The notes under the pieces: model-generated
What the model saw: the letters and a program-made list of their open reading frames with translations, nothing else
Told to the model about the DNA's origin: nothing
Databases searched by the model: none
Program-made: the position numbers and the translations under genes
Shown: positions 1-11,030 of the stretch, in pieces
Numbering within the stretch: position 1 is the first letter of the stretch
Layout: every line of letters starts with the position of its first letter
Origin: Theristus sp. LFF4_11
Taxonomy: Eukaryota > Nematoda > Chromadorea > Monhysterida > Xyalidae
Direction of reading: 5' to 3'
Length of the DNA stretch: 64,000 nucleotides
Assembly: GCA_030248135.1 (NCBI GenBank)
Contig: JASANC010000385.1
Span: forward strand, 1 to 64,000

Positions 1-2978
1 ATGCATGTCCTGCAAAAAAGCCAACAAATAATTTTTTTTGTAATAAAAAAACACAAGAAGAACCATGCATGATAAAAAACCAACCGGCGTTTCATAGATG
101 CTGATGCCCTGGAACAACGCCTTGGTCCTCTTTTATCGCGGCGAAATACTTCTCGTCGTGACTCCATCTGAAATTATAAACATTCAACGACATTTTGCGT
201 CAATTGGATGAGTTTGAATTGGGCTCCCTGATTGGCGTCCGTCCAACCTGTCGATTCAACCAATCCAAATCCCAGATCCACAAGTTTCACGGCTCTTTAT
301 TTGCATGAGTGGAGAGGTCAAACCACAAAAAGCACAAAAACAACCCCGAACAACCACTTTCCGACGAGCACCAACTTGAAATGCGGCCACTGGTGTACCC
401 GTGCGCTTCGCCCGACCGGGTACGCGCGTTGCAGCACCCCCGTGCGTATGTGCCACACTTGGAGGCCGTCTGCCAGCTCATTGTACATCGACTCGTGACG
501 TGCGTGCGTGACCAGGTAACTGCAGTTTGCACTGATTTTATTGATTTTCAGGTTTTTCTAACGGATTTGCAGCAAATGATCACCTAGCTAGCGCTTAAAA
601 TGTCTTTTTTTTGCTTCATGAAGCCGTGACCAGATGCATTTCGCAGCGCAGTTTGCTGCGTTAATAAAGCAGCAAAACGAGCATGTTTTTATTCTTCCGA
701 AACTGGCGCATTAGGACGGGTAAGCCCAGGCTAAGTTTGCTGTCCGTGTGGGTGGCTGGGAGAACCTTTCGATTTTTCGGTCATCCTTTTTTGTGCAAAC
801 TGCTAAACAAACAGAAAGTTTTTTTGCGAAGAAAGATTCTAATCGCGAACGTTTCGCAGGGCGAGAACGCAATCTGGTAGACTGCCTGATGCGCGAAACG
901 TTGCAGTTTGCTGAACTTTTCGCCGCCCCAAAGCGCCACGCCAGGCGGATGCAACGTCGCCAAATACGTGCCACGTGGCGACCAGTGGAACGTGCTGTAG
1001 GTCCAGTGCTGGAGCAAATATGTCTTTTTAACGGAAAACGTACAAAAACAGTCACGGGTTATTAAAATTGTCAAAATTTTTGCAGCGACTGTATAGGGGT
1101 ATTCATGAAGTAGTATTTAGTGACCGCGTAGCTATGTTTTAACACAGCTATGCGTCGCTAAATACTACTTCATGAATGCCGCTTACTTTGTTTAGCTGAA
1201 TGATTCTAATACTGATTTACGTTTGAATTTTCAACTTGGATTGGAGACTTTAAGACCGGCCAGTTCACTGCAGAAAACGGAGCATGTGAAACTTCCATTT
1301 ACAACAAACAGACCGAGCGTATCGAGTGTTGTTGAGATCAACATTCAACCAACGCCAACACCAACCACCAAGCGCGTTGTTCATTCTTTCGCGAACGCTG
1401 CATTCTGCGACCACCAGTGACCGTGTTCAATGCACCAAACCGTACCTGCCGATCGGCCTTCTCATTCACCACGGTCGGCTCGTGCGGATTGTTCCAGAAG
1501 ATCGTCAGCCTCTGCCCGTCGTCCTCGTACTGAATCGCGTACTGATCGACGCACGACTCGTTGTCCAGCCACCACCATAAATTACCCTGCAATTGGCACG
1601 CAGCGACAAATAAAAAAAGTGAAACACGATCAAAAAAGAGACTTGTGTGATTTTGAAAATTCTTTGTTTCTTTGAAAACAGATTTTTCAGAAAAGGGGAA
1701 TTTTCAGATTATTTTTGTGAGCGTTGCTTCTTTTTAGCGAAGACTAAACCGACTTTAGCGTTTCGGCTAACTGGTGTTGTTGTTCCATGACCGCCATTGT
1801 GTCAAGGCGCCAAGAAGGTCAGCGGGTTTGAAATCGAGAAAAAGTACCGCCAATAAGCGAACAGTATTCAAAAAACCGAACCGAACATACATGGTCCTCA
1901 TATGGGTGCACCTGCGGCGGCTGCCAGCTGCTCGACGGCTTCTGGCATTTCATGATGTCGCTGATCAGGTTGACGCTGAACGTGTGCGCCCGATCCAGTC
2001 GATAGCCGCTCAGCACGTCGACGGCGGTTTTCGCGAGCTCGGGCGTCGAAAACTCAACGAAACAATAGCTGGAACAGTCGAGGCGCGAGACAATGAGCGT
2101 GCAAGAAACGTTGTTGTTGGTTATGATCAAGGGTGAAAAAAACTCCACTCTTCTTCTTTGGCCCTTTTAGCTTAGCTAGCGCAGCTTGTTACCCTTTTTT
2201 GGCCGGTTTGCCTGCCTACCTACCTACCAACCAGGAACAGACATTAAAATGGTGCCTTGTTTGTTTGGCGACTTTTGAAACAAGCAACAGTTTCTTTCGT
2301 TTGCCGAATTTCATTTCAATAAAACTCCAGACCACCGAACCAACCCCTTCGAAGTCTCATTCTCGTCCATCGGATATTCATCATTGTAATCCTCGCTGAT
2401 CCGTTTGAACAATTTGCCGAGTACCGTTTTCAGTTTGTTCAAGCGTTCACCATTGACCACCGGAATTCCGTCCACGACGACGAAACAATCCTGGATCATC
2501 GACTCGCTCGGCTCTTCGTCGTAGAGGTCCGCCAAGAGCTCTGTTGTGAGTGAGTGAGGCTGAGGCTGTTTTTGATTGGAAAAGTTCCGGTAGCACTCTA
2601 CTGAAGGGAAAAGATGCTCACATATGTTTTTTTTATGAAAACAACCAACATTGCAGTTGCAGAAAACTGGCAACAAACGTGCGATGTTATGGTTTCACGA
2701 CCTTTTTGGCAAATGCCGCAGCAGCACTTCCGTTCCAGATTGAATTCTGTCAGTGATCATATTTGTCACCAAATTAATCACTGCTGGCTGTGCCATTCAG
2801 CTTCAAGAAACTGGAAAATCATCAAAAATCCACCAGCACAGAAACCCAAAGAGCAAAAACCCGCCAAAGCCAAACCGTCCATGTCGATGTCGTTCACGTC
2901 TACGTCGGCCAACGTGTACGGACACTCGTCGACGACGCCGTTCACAAGCGGCTCGTCGCGATCGTCGCCCGTCACCAT
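1..2978 (-). pseudogene. eIF3b: eIF3b 5' half, inverted copy (frameshifted)
   Basis: Second copy of the translation initiation factor eIF3 subunit b gene, reading toward the left edge. Exons (high to low): 2978-2876, 2540-2345, 2068-1891, 1586-1446, 1008-851, 519-376, 167-85, and the first 9 bases of exon 8 at 9-1. Exons 1-6 have exactly the lengths and phases of the complete copy at 19479-27792, and the RRM and first WD40 blades are nearly identical (for example SEDYNDEYP here, SEDYKDEYP there). Exon 7 is 83 nt instead of 82: an extra base near position 112 plus a nearby substitution shifts the frame and brings an in-frame TGA a few codons later. As written it would not make full-length eIF3b. 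A sequencing or assembly error, or an allelic copy, are alternatives. The 3' part lies outside the window if it exists. Confidence 0.8.
1101..1178. repeat. Hairpin repeat in eIF3b intron 4 (left arm)
   Basis: A near-perfect inverted repeat of about 38 bp per side: ATTCATGAAGTAGTATTTAG on one side and its complement on the other, with AGCTATG/CATAGCT near the centre. It recurs in the right arm at 21269-21345. A third copy is split by a hAT-like insertion at about 25664-26890. It looks like a very short foldback MITE. Confidence 0.8.
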
Positions 2979-3131
2979 TGTAATTTTGTTTGTTCCAGTG
3001 ACAAAACGAACAAACAATAAATATGAAACTAAAAAATTTGTTGACTCGGTCGCCGGATTTTTGGGCATTGATAAAACTACAGACCCGCACCCGACCCGAC
3101 CCGATAAAAATTGTGTGATAAAACTACAGAC

Positions 3132-3758
3132 TAGGGTTGTTAAACAAAAATGAAAATTTTTTTAAAAAAAAAGTGATTAAAAAAAAACAAAAATGCCGAT
3201 TTTTTTTTTTTAAATTCGAAAAATTTTCCTCTAATATGCTCTGAAAACCTCAATTTTGGCACAATTTTTCGAAAGTTCAACAAAAATTTTCTTTGATCAT
3301 ACCTCGTAGAACCTTTAGCAGTCGATTTTGGGCCGTTTTAGTAGGTTTACCGACTGATTTTAGGCTTCGACAACATCTGCGATAAAGTTTTTGAGCGTCC
3401 CAAAGCTTAGCCTACCATTTCCGATGCAGATAAGGTGACGATTAGCCTCGCAGAGCGTCCGATTGTGCTCGCTGCACCGTTTGCAAGCGCTACGTTGTCT
3501 GGTTGCTGCTTCGTGTCGTGTCGTCGCGACACCATCAGAAGAATTGATCGAATTTCAAGGCGGTATGTTTGTCTTCACTTTAGCATTAGCTTAGCTGGGG
3601 ACAATTAGTGACGTTTTGGAGGTCAAAACACAAGAATAGGCATGGTGACGGTTTGGAAAAGGGGTAATTGAGGTCACCAAAACAAAATCTGCAAAGTTCC
3701 GCCATACGGGTGTCATTCGGGACGGAGGCGCTTGCATATCATATGTGGTTCTTCGGAC
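3132..3758 (+). mobile_element. hAT-like element A, 5' portion (left arm)
   Basis: Starts TAGGGTTGTTAAAC directly after CTACAGAC (3124-3131), which is also the flank of the opposite terminus at 11612-11619. The body matches the complete 739-bp copy at 55109-55847 up to GTGGTTCTTC, where the G/C-rich element begins after its 8-bp duplication (3751-3758). No transposase reading frame is visible. Confidence 0.75.
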
Positions 3759-6700
3759 CAGTACCGTGCAGTACCGGATTTGTATACATTCTTAAAAGTG
3801 ATTTTTTTGATTTTTGATCTGAGGTTGCTTGTAATGAGTCGTTGTAGGTTCCTAATCCTAAACCTAATCCTAATCCTAAGTCAAGCCTTTTTGATAAGGT
3901 GAAAATGATCAATTTAGTTTTTGCATTTTTTTCTTTCGTGTGTTATGGAGGAGGTGCACCGGAACTGCAGATGCAGCTGTTTTAATAATGATGCATTACG
4001 GCAGTACCGTGGGCCCAAAAAAATTTTCGAGGGGGGGTATGGTACCGTGGGGGGGGGGGGGTGCCGACCAAAAAGTGAGGGGGGGTCCAACCTATGGTAA
4101 CGTGGGACCCCCCCCAGGGGGGTCCCATGGGGGGGGTGCATTTTTTCAAAATTTTCTGTGGGGGGGGGGTCCACCTAGGGTTAGGGGAAAAAAAAAATCC
4201 GGATTTTTTTTTAAATTAAAAAAAAATTTTTTTTTTTTTAAAAAATTTTTTTTTTACAAGTTAGGTTTGTTCGAAGCGTCTCGTCGAGCTGAGTTCATCT
4301 AGACTATTTTCAGAACGATCCGGAAAACTATAAGAGCGAAAATCGTGTTTTATTGAAATTATGTCCATTTCATAGAGGGAAAGTTGCATTTTCAACAGTA
4401 AAACAGGACAATTTTCGACGTGTACTTGAATATTGAACCGTTCATAGTTGTTCCTCTTTAGAAAATTACCAAAATTTGACTGTGTTCAAAAATTCCTGTT
4501 TGCTGTAGCTAAGTCGGCAACCCCTGTCGACCCGGTCGCCCCCCCCCAAGACACTTACTTTCAGGTTCAACCAGCTATGCTATCTGCCACATGGCGAGAG
4601 CCCACTCTTCAAATCATCGTATCGAAAACACGTACCATGATTTCGCGATCACGTTGCGGGCAACTGACAGACGCAAGTTTAACACGTTAGTTTAGCTCAG
4701 CACGCAAGTTTTAACATGTGGCCATGTTATCGGGTATCTGAAAAACGGTCGTGTGATGTGGTATTAACCAACATCCCCGCTCCAATTGTTTAACAATATA
4801 TCGCACAACTCCATTGTAGACCTATAACGTACGCCAATCAACAAGATATCATGTTCATCTCATGGCCTACCGACTGAAAAAACATGTTCTAAGTTGCAAG
4901 AAAACGATTTCTGAAACGATATTTCAATTCAGTTAAGTCATTTAAACGCTAAAAATTGACTCTAGAAGTCATCCAAATCGAAAAACATGGAGTACGTCGG
5001 TCAAAATGACCAAATAATGACATGTACCTAAGCACACAAAGAAGTTGGGAAGAAAATTTGGTTTGAACTTTCAAAAAATTATGCCATAAATCGAATTTTC
5101 AGAGCAAAGTAGAAGAAAAATTTTTCAAATTTTTTTTTTAAGTTTGAAAAAAAAAATCCAAATTTTTTTTTTTTAAAAAACGAAAAAAAAAATAAAAAAA
5201 AAATTTTTTTCAAAGCCCCTAACCCTAGGTCCACCCCCCACCCCCCCCCCATGAAATTTTTTCGCTCAAATTTGAAAGGAAAAACGCTAAATTTTGCTGC
5301 AAAATCTTTGAAATTACAATGAAGATGGTCAAGTTATCATATATTCAGCTTATATTATGGACTTTATAGACAAAAAATCATGATTTTCGAAAAAAAATTT
5401 AGGGTGTGCCCTATATTTTGGGGGGGGGGGTGTCCGCCAGACAAAATTTCATGGGGGGGGTGGGGGGGGTGTCGGCCAAATTTTCGAGGGGGGGGTACGA
5501 TGGGGGGGGGGGGGTGCCCGGTTTTAGGGGGGGTGGCACGGTGCCCCCCCACCCTTCCACCCGACGGTCTCGGGTGCTCTGGGGGGTGTACCCCCCCCCC
5601 CCCCCCCGCCCACGGTACTGGTACCGTGGGCCCAAACAAATTTTCGAAGGGGGGGTATGGTGCCGTGGGGGGGTGGGGGGTGCCGACCAAAAAGTGAGGG
5701 GGGGTCCAACCTATGGTAACGTGGGACCCAGTACCGTGGGCCCAAAAAAATTTCGAGGGGGGGGGGGGTATGGTACCGTGGGGGGGGGGGGGGTGCCGAC
5801 CAAAAAGTGTGGGGGGGGTCCAACCTATGGTAACGTGGGACCCCCCCCCCAGGGGGGTCCCATGGGGGGGTGCATTTTTTCAAAATTTTCTGTGGGGGGG
5901 GGTCCACCTAGAGATGTAAGGGTCAAAAAAAAATTTTTTTTAAATTTTTTTTAAAAAAAAGTAAAAAAAAATGAGCATTTTTTTTTATTTTTTTTATTAA
6001 AAATTTTTGAAATTTTTTCTTTAATGTGCCCTGAAAATGCCGTTTTTGGCATAATTTTTTGAAAGTTCAACAAAAATTTTCTTTGACTTTACCTTGTCAC
6101 TTAGTCTTCAACGCTGCAGGTGGTATTCTGGATTGATTTATCGACTGTTTTCAGCCTTGGTGAGTGATGATCGACTCGCGCATTGAAGTACTTGAGCGTC
6201 GCAAAGGCTAGTTCAACAAATTCCGATGTCGCTAAGGTGAGATAGAAGCAGAGAACTCACATTTACGCATCGTTTTTCAGGATCTCGAAAGGTGGAAATT
6301 GCACTGTCTGCCACTGCAAGCGTAACTTCGTTGGTTGCTCGTTGCTGTTTCGCCTCGTGTCGTCAGCGTGATCACACCGGTTTGTTGTGGAACTTGTTTC
6401 CATGTTATTTGAGGTGAATTGAGAGGCAAAACACGAGACGTGATGTCGTCGGTGGGAAAATGGGGTCGCCGAAACCAAGTCTGAAATTTTCACCCTCCTC
6501 CCATATGAGTGGCATAGTTGTTCTAGGGGGGGGGGGGCTGGGGGGGGCCGCCCCCCCCAAAAAAATTTTGAATCTATCTCTATCAAACAGGTTTTTTCGG
6601 CTCAGCTATTATCTATCTAAAAAAATTTCTCAGCCAGCTATCTATCTGAAAATTTTTGTCTTCGAAGACATAAAATGAGTTAATTTTTGACCAAAATTGA

Positions 6701-6788
6701 CCATTTTTGCTCGTAATTCTTGAAAATTTCGCTAATTTTAGGTAAAATACGCGTTTATACTTGATTTTTAGTGTATTTTTAGCATTAT

Positions 6789-7701
6789 ACTTCAAGTAGC
6801 GAGAGAGTGGCGATTTACTGGACTGGAGAACAACCCAAATTACAGGAAAAGAATCACATTATATAGGATATCACGGATAATTACACATAATTACAGCTAG
6901 ATAATTACGATAATCGCCCATCATCAACTTCTCCCCCATCAACGGAGAAAGAAAGGGAGAAGCCAAATCACGAAATCTCCCATTTCAATCATAAATCATT
7001 CAGCCGTCTTTCTCATCTCATGCGGCTTTAACGGCGCTTTCCATCCTCGGCACACGCTCGGCCGGAAACGCCCGTCTCCGTACATCGGCACTGCGGCCTA
7101 TCCCATCACGGCTCAATGCTCGGCGCTCGTTCGGCAGCCAGAAGCACGTTAAAATCGGCACCTTGGCCTCGTCGCAGTCCTCGCGACGCGTCATCGCCCA
7201 TTGGCTGACGTTCATCTCTCGGCACATCCTTGGCCGGATAACTGACTGCTGGTCGCTGCGCTGATCGTACGCCAAACTCCGCTGCGTGAACGGTTGTCTC
7301 CTTCTCGTCCATCGAACGTCCCAAGTGCTGCGAGCCATTTCCTCCGCGGTTGCTCGTCTTACTACACGCGCTGCCATCTCGCGGGCCAGCGATAAAACCA
7401 TAACAGGCCATACGGGACAAAGTCGCGCCTTCCACGGCATAAAGCGACAATAAACAAGTCGTGCCCAAACAGGGTAAACACGACAACAAATAGCAGCAGA
7501 CGACCACAGAAGGCCGGTCATGATGACCGCCTACGTGCCACGCTCAACGGCGGGCTCACCACTTCAAGTAGCGAGAGAGTGGCGATTTATTGGACTGGAG
7601 AACAACCCAAATTACAGGAAAAGAATCACATTATATAGGATATCACGGATAATTACACATAATTACAGCTACATAATTACGATAATCGCCCATCATCAAC
7701 T
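6789..7701 (-). mobile_element. Miniature LTR element (TRIM-like), left arm
   Basis: Two direct repeats of about 141 bp (6789-6929 and 7561-7701) bracket about 630 bp of GC-rich internal sequence, with TTAT on both sides as a 4-bp target duplication. On the minus strand the first repeat ends ...CTTGAAG and is followed by TGGTGAGCCCGCCGT, which could act as a tRNA primer-binding site beginning TGG. The second repeat is preceded by a purine tract (GGGGGAG). There is no gag or pol. A 167-codon frame (7018-7521, minus) is disrupted in the other arm, so it is probably not coding. The element copy at 10563-11030 shows the uninterrupted site. Confidence 0.7.
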
Positions 7702-7863
7702 TTATTTTGCTGTTTTATAGCTTTTTAGCGTTTTTGCTATCTATCTATCAAATTTCAAAATTTTGACCGCCCCCCCCCCAAAGTCACATGGCCCCCCCGC
7801 GGCCCCCCCCCCCAAAATTTTCCAGCTATCTATCTATCTGGAAAATTTGCTCCAGCTATCTAT

Positions 7864-8637
7864 GGCTGTAGGTCGATCCGGTACCGGTCGATCCGGTACG
7901 GTCGATCCGGTACCGGTCGATCCGGTACCTGGCAATTTTCTGGGCGGTCGATCCGGTACCGGTCGATCCGGTACTCGGTCGATCCGGTACCAATTGAAAT
8001 TTTCAGCTGTTTTACGGGTTTTTAGCGTTCAATTCGTTGTGTTTTCGATTTTTCTTTGCTTTCGGTGATTGCGAAACATTTATGCAGCACGGAAAGACAT
8101 GAAACCGAACACGATTGTTGGACGACGACGACTTGCGACACTTTGTTGGTTTTGGTAATCGTAATCTGATTCTGAAAAAAGCAAAACAAGTGTACCATAT
8201 GTTTTTTTTATTTTCTGAACTATTTTCCAGAAGAATAAAGCTCCAAGACGGTGAAAATTTGCAAAATTACCAGCTCAGCAAGAAAAGGAGAACAAAATAA
8301 AAATATGAAGACTGATTCGGTTCTCTTTTGGAGTTGAGGAAAAATGTCTGTTGTTTTTATTTTCATATTTCCCGCGAAAAAAACCTGCGGTAAAATGTTT
8401 CAGACATCAGATAAAATGAGAGAAACGAAGAAAAATGGAAAACAAATCAGAAACAAATTGAATTGAATGCTAAAACAGCTGAAAATTTCAATTGGTACCG
8501 GATCGACCGAGTACCGGATCGACCGGTACCGGATCGACCGCCCTAGAAAATTGCCAGGTACCGGATCGACCGGTACCGGATCGACCGGTACCGGATCGAC
8601 CGTACCGGATCGACCGGTACCGGATCGACCGCATGCC
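7864..8637. mobile_element. Element E with tandem GGTCGATCCGGTACC ends (left arm)
   Basis: Both ends consist of several tandem GGTCGATCCGGTACC-type units in opposite orientation (about 7871-7993 and 8494-8631). The outer termini are GGC followed by four bases and GGTCGATCC. GCTATCTAT occurs on both sides (7855-7863 and 8638-8646), a 9-bp target duplication. The empty site is present once in the relative at 10563-11030. The interior (about 8000-8490) has no recognised coding capacity. The 9-bp duplication would fit a Mutator-like element, but the family is not certain. Confidence 0.65.
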
Positions 8638-9887
8638 GCTATCTATATCGGCCCCCCCCCCAACCCCTCGGCTCTGGAACAACTATGATGAGTGGGGGTC
8701 ATATGGTAAGTCGGTGGCTCCTCAGATGGTGATATTCGGACTCCCTGAAAAATTCTGAACAACTTTCATTTAAAAAAAAAATTTAAAAAAAATTTTTTTC
8801 TTTAAAAAAAAAAAATAGAAAATTTTTTTTTCTTGACATCTCTAGGTCCACCCCCCCCCCCCCACCGAGGGTTTGGGGCTTTTTAAAAAAAATTTTTTTT
8901 AATTTTTTTTTTGGTTTTTTTTTTTTAAAAATTTGGTTTTTTTTTTGAAACTTAAAAAAAAAATTTGAAAATTTTTTCTTCTACTTTGCTCTGAAAATTC
9001 GATTTATGGCATAATTTTTTTGAAAGTTCAAACCAAATTTTCTTCCCAACTTCTTTGTGTGCTTAGGTAAATGTCATTATTTGGTCATTTTGACCGACGT
9101 ACTCCATGTTTTTCGATTTGGATGACTTCTAGAGTCAATTTTTAGCGTTGAAATGACTTAACTGAATTGAAATATCGTTTCAGAAATCGTTTTCTTGCAA
9201 CTTAGAACATGTTTTTCAGTCGGTAGGCCATGAGATGAACATGATATCTTGTTGATTGGCGTATGTTATAGGTCTACAATGGAGTTGTGCGATATATTGT
9301 TAAACAATTGGAGCGGAGATGTTGGTTAATACCACATCACACGACCGTTTTTCAGATACCCGATAACATGGCCACATGTTAAAACTTGCGTGCTGAGCTA
9401 AACTAACGTGTTAAACTTGCGTCTGTCAGTTGCCCGCAACGTGATCGCGAAATCATGGTACGTGTTTTCGATACGATGATTTGAAGAGTGGGCTCTCGCC
9501 ATGTGGCAGATAGCATAGCTGGTTGAACCTGAAAGTAAGTGTCTTGGGGGGGGGGGGGGGGCCCCCGACCGGGTCGACAGGGGTTGCCGACTTAGCTACA
9601 GCAAACAGGAATTTTTGAACACAGTCAAATTTTGGTAATTTTCTAAAGAGGAACAACTAAGAACGGTTCAATATTCAAGTACACGTAAAAATTGCCCTTT
9701 TTCTGTGAAAATGCAACTTTCTCTATTTATGGACATAATTTCACTAAAACACGATTTTCCTTTTTAGTTTCCGATCGTTCTGAAAATATCTAGATGCATT
9801 CAGCTCGACGAGATGCTTCGAACGTCTAAATTTTTTTTTTTTAAAAAAATTTTTTTAATTTAAAAAAAAAATCCGGATTTTTTTTGC

Positions 9888-9919
9888 CCTGAGGGGGGGG
9901 GGGGGGGGGGGGGGGGGGG

Positions 9920-9971
<52 letters not shown>

Positions 9972-10050
9972 CGGGGGGGGGGGCGGGGGTGGGGGGGGGG
10001 GCGGAGGGGGGGGGGGGCCCCCCCACGACGGTCTGGGGGGGGGGTGTACA
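9888..10050. repeat. Poly-G tract at the palindrome junction
   Basis: About 130 bases of almost pure G with a few C, A and T interruptions, then a short C run and a GGGGGGGG tract. The left arm loses its match to the right arm here. Such a tract is difficult to sequence and assemble, so the exact junction is unreliable. Confidence 0.85.
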
Positions 10051-10407
10051 CGTGTTGTTTTTAAACCTACAGACCCGATGTCGGGTCGGGTCTAAACCAG
10101 AAAAGCGTTGATAAAACTACAGACCCGATGTTTTTGAAAAAATGCTCCAAAATTTGAAAAAATCAAAAAAAATAAAATTGGCCCAAAATCGGCCAAAATA
10201 AACGTAGTTGGTTGGGAACAAGTTGCAAATATAAAAAAATGTTTTTGTTTGGCGGGAAATTCAAATATTGAATCAAAACGTGTCTGGTCTAGTCAGTCAG
10301 TTTTGTTTGCTTCACGCGGCTGATGTTACAAGTTCCATATAAGTAACAAAACATACACGGCAGTTCTGGGCTCGTATTGGCTGCTCATGTTACCGGTTTC
10401 CCAGCGT

Positions 10408-10480
10408 GCATGAGTCCATGGCGTAGCGGTAGAACTTCCGCCTACAGTTCTGTAGGTACCCGGTTCGAACCTCGCTGTGG
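10408..10480 (+). ncRNA. tRNA-like sequence (pol III A and B box)
   Basis: TGGCGTAGCGGTAGA resembles a tRNA D-arm/A box and GGTTCGAACC fits the T-loop/B box. GTCCATG and TGTGGAC can form an acceptor-like stem with two wobble pairs, and CCTACA/TGTAGG forms a strong hairpin where the anticodon arm would be. The T-stem pairs poorly and the hairpin loop is too short for a standard anticodon loop, so a functional tRNA is unlikely. A tRNA pseudogene or tRNA-derived SINE head inside element F is more plausible. Confidence 0.4.
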
Positions 10481-10562
10481 ACAAGACATACTCGTGGAAA
10501 ATTAGAGTGACCAACAAACATCTGATGGTCTATTCCCTCCTATATCGCAGAGGTCTGATCAT

Positions 10563-11030
10563 AGTTGTTCCAGAGCCGAGGGGTTGGGGGGGGCCGATAT
10601 AGATAGCTGGAGCAAATTTTCCAGATAGATAGATAGCTGGAAAATTTTGGGGGGGGGGGCGCGGGGGGGGGAGCTATGTGACTTTGGGGGGGGGGGCGGT
10701 CAAAATTTTGAAATTTGATAGATAGATAGCTAAAACGCTAAAATACTATAAAAACAGCAAAATAATGCTAAAAATACACTAAAAATCATGTATAAATGCA
10801 TATTTTACCTAAAATTAGCAAAATTTTCAAGAATTACAAGCAAAAATGTTCAATTTTGGTCAAAAATTGACTCATTTTATGTCTTCGAAGACAATTTTTT
10901 TAGATAGATAGCTGGCTGAAAAATTTTTTTAGATAGATAATAGCTGAGCCGAAAAAACCTGTTTGATAGAGATAGATTCGAAAATTTTTGGGGGGGGGGC
11001 CGGCCCCCCCAGGCCCCCCCTAGAACAACT
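10563..11030. mobile_element. MITE-like element C, uninterrupted copy
   Basis: AGTTGTTCCAGAG at the left and CCTAGAACAACT at the right, about 470 bp, with GATA-rich subterminal sequence. It lacks the miniature LTR element and element E found in the arm copies, so it documents both empty sites. Confidence 0.75.

Larger units (their letters stand above)
6516..8684. mobile_element. MITE-like element C with two insertions (left arm)
   Basis: Terminal inverted repeats AGTTGTTC...GAACAACT. Subterminal parts are rich in GATA/TATC tetranucleotides and G or C runs. Uninterrupted relatives of about 430-470 bp lie at 10563-11030 and 54463-54888 and serve as empty sites for the two insertions. No convincing target duplication was found. 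Confidence 0.7.
5909..8844. mobile_element. hAT-like element B (left arm)
   Basis: Ends TAGAGATGT...ACATCTCTA, flanked on both sides by GGTCCACC (5901-5908 and 8845-8852). An 8-bp target duplication with ends of the TAGNGNTG type is typical of the hAT superfamily. The element is 2936 bp only because it has been invaded by a MITE-like element at 6516-8684 that itself carries two insertions. No transposase is seen. Confidence 0.72.
1..9887. repeat. Left arm of giant inverted repeat
   Basis: The whole segment reappears as its reverse complement at about 12590-22442. Paired coordinates sum to about 22443 at the outer end and about 22490 near 8 kb, so small indels accumulate inward. Matching items include seven eIF3b exons, a hairpin in eIF3b intron 4 and every nested transposon. 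The arms are not identical: substitutions, an 8-bp deletion in the miniature LTR element and a one-base insertion in eIF3b exon 7 separate them. The arm may continue left of base 1. Whether it is a real palindrome or two haplotypes joined in assembly cannot be decided here. Confidence 0.93.
3759..9887. mobile_element. G/C-homopolymer-rich element (left arm, truncated)
   Basis: Begins CAGTACCGTG right after CTTCGGAC (3751-3758). The interior has long runs of G or C with repeated blocks such as GTACCGTGGGCCC and GGTCCACC. It also holds an internal inverted repeat of about 1 kb (about 4240-5240 against 8860-9870). A second hAT-like element sits between those repeats. Compared with the intact right-arm copy (11730-18732) it lacks one end and breaks off in poly-G. 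Its many proline/glycine-rich reading frames are translations of homopolymers, not genes. Confidence 0.75.

Noticed and set aside
3914..5954. Long Pro/Gly-rich open frames on both strands, also at 9841-10051, 11703-12449 and 16526-17123
   Set aside because: They are translations of G or C homopolymers inside the mobile element, open on both strands at once and frame-shifted between the two arms.
7018..7521. 167-codon frame in the miniature LTR element
   Set aside because: An 8-bp deletion in the mirror copy breaks it, it has no recognisable domain, and both strands are GC-rich and open.
10408..10480. Functional tRNA gene
   Set aside because: T-stem pairing fails and the anticodon hairpin loop is too short; kept only as a tRNA-like sequence.
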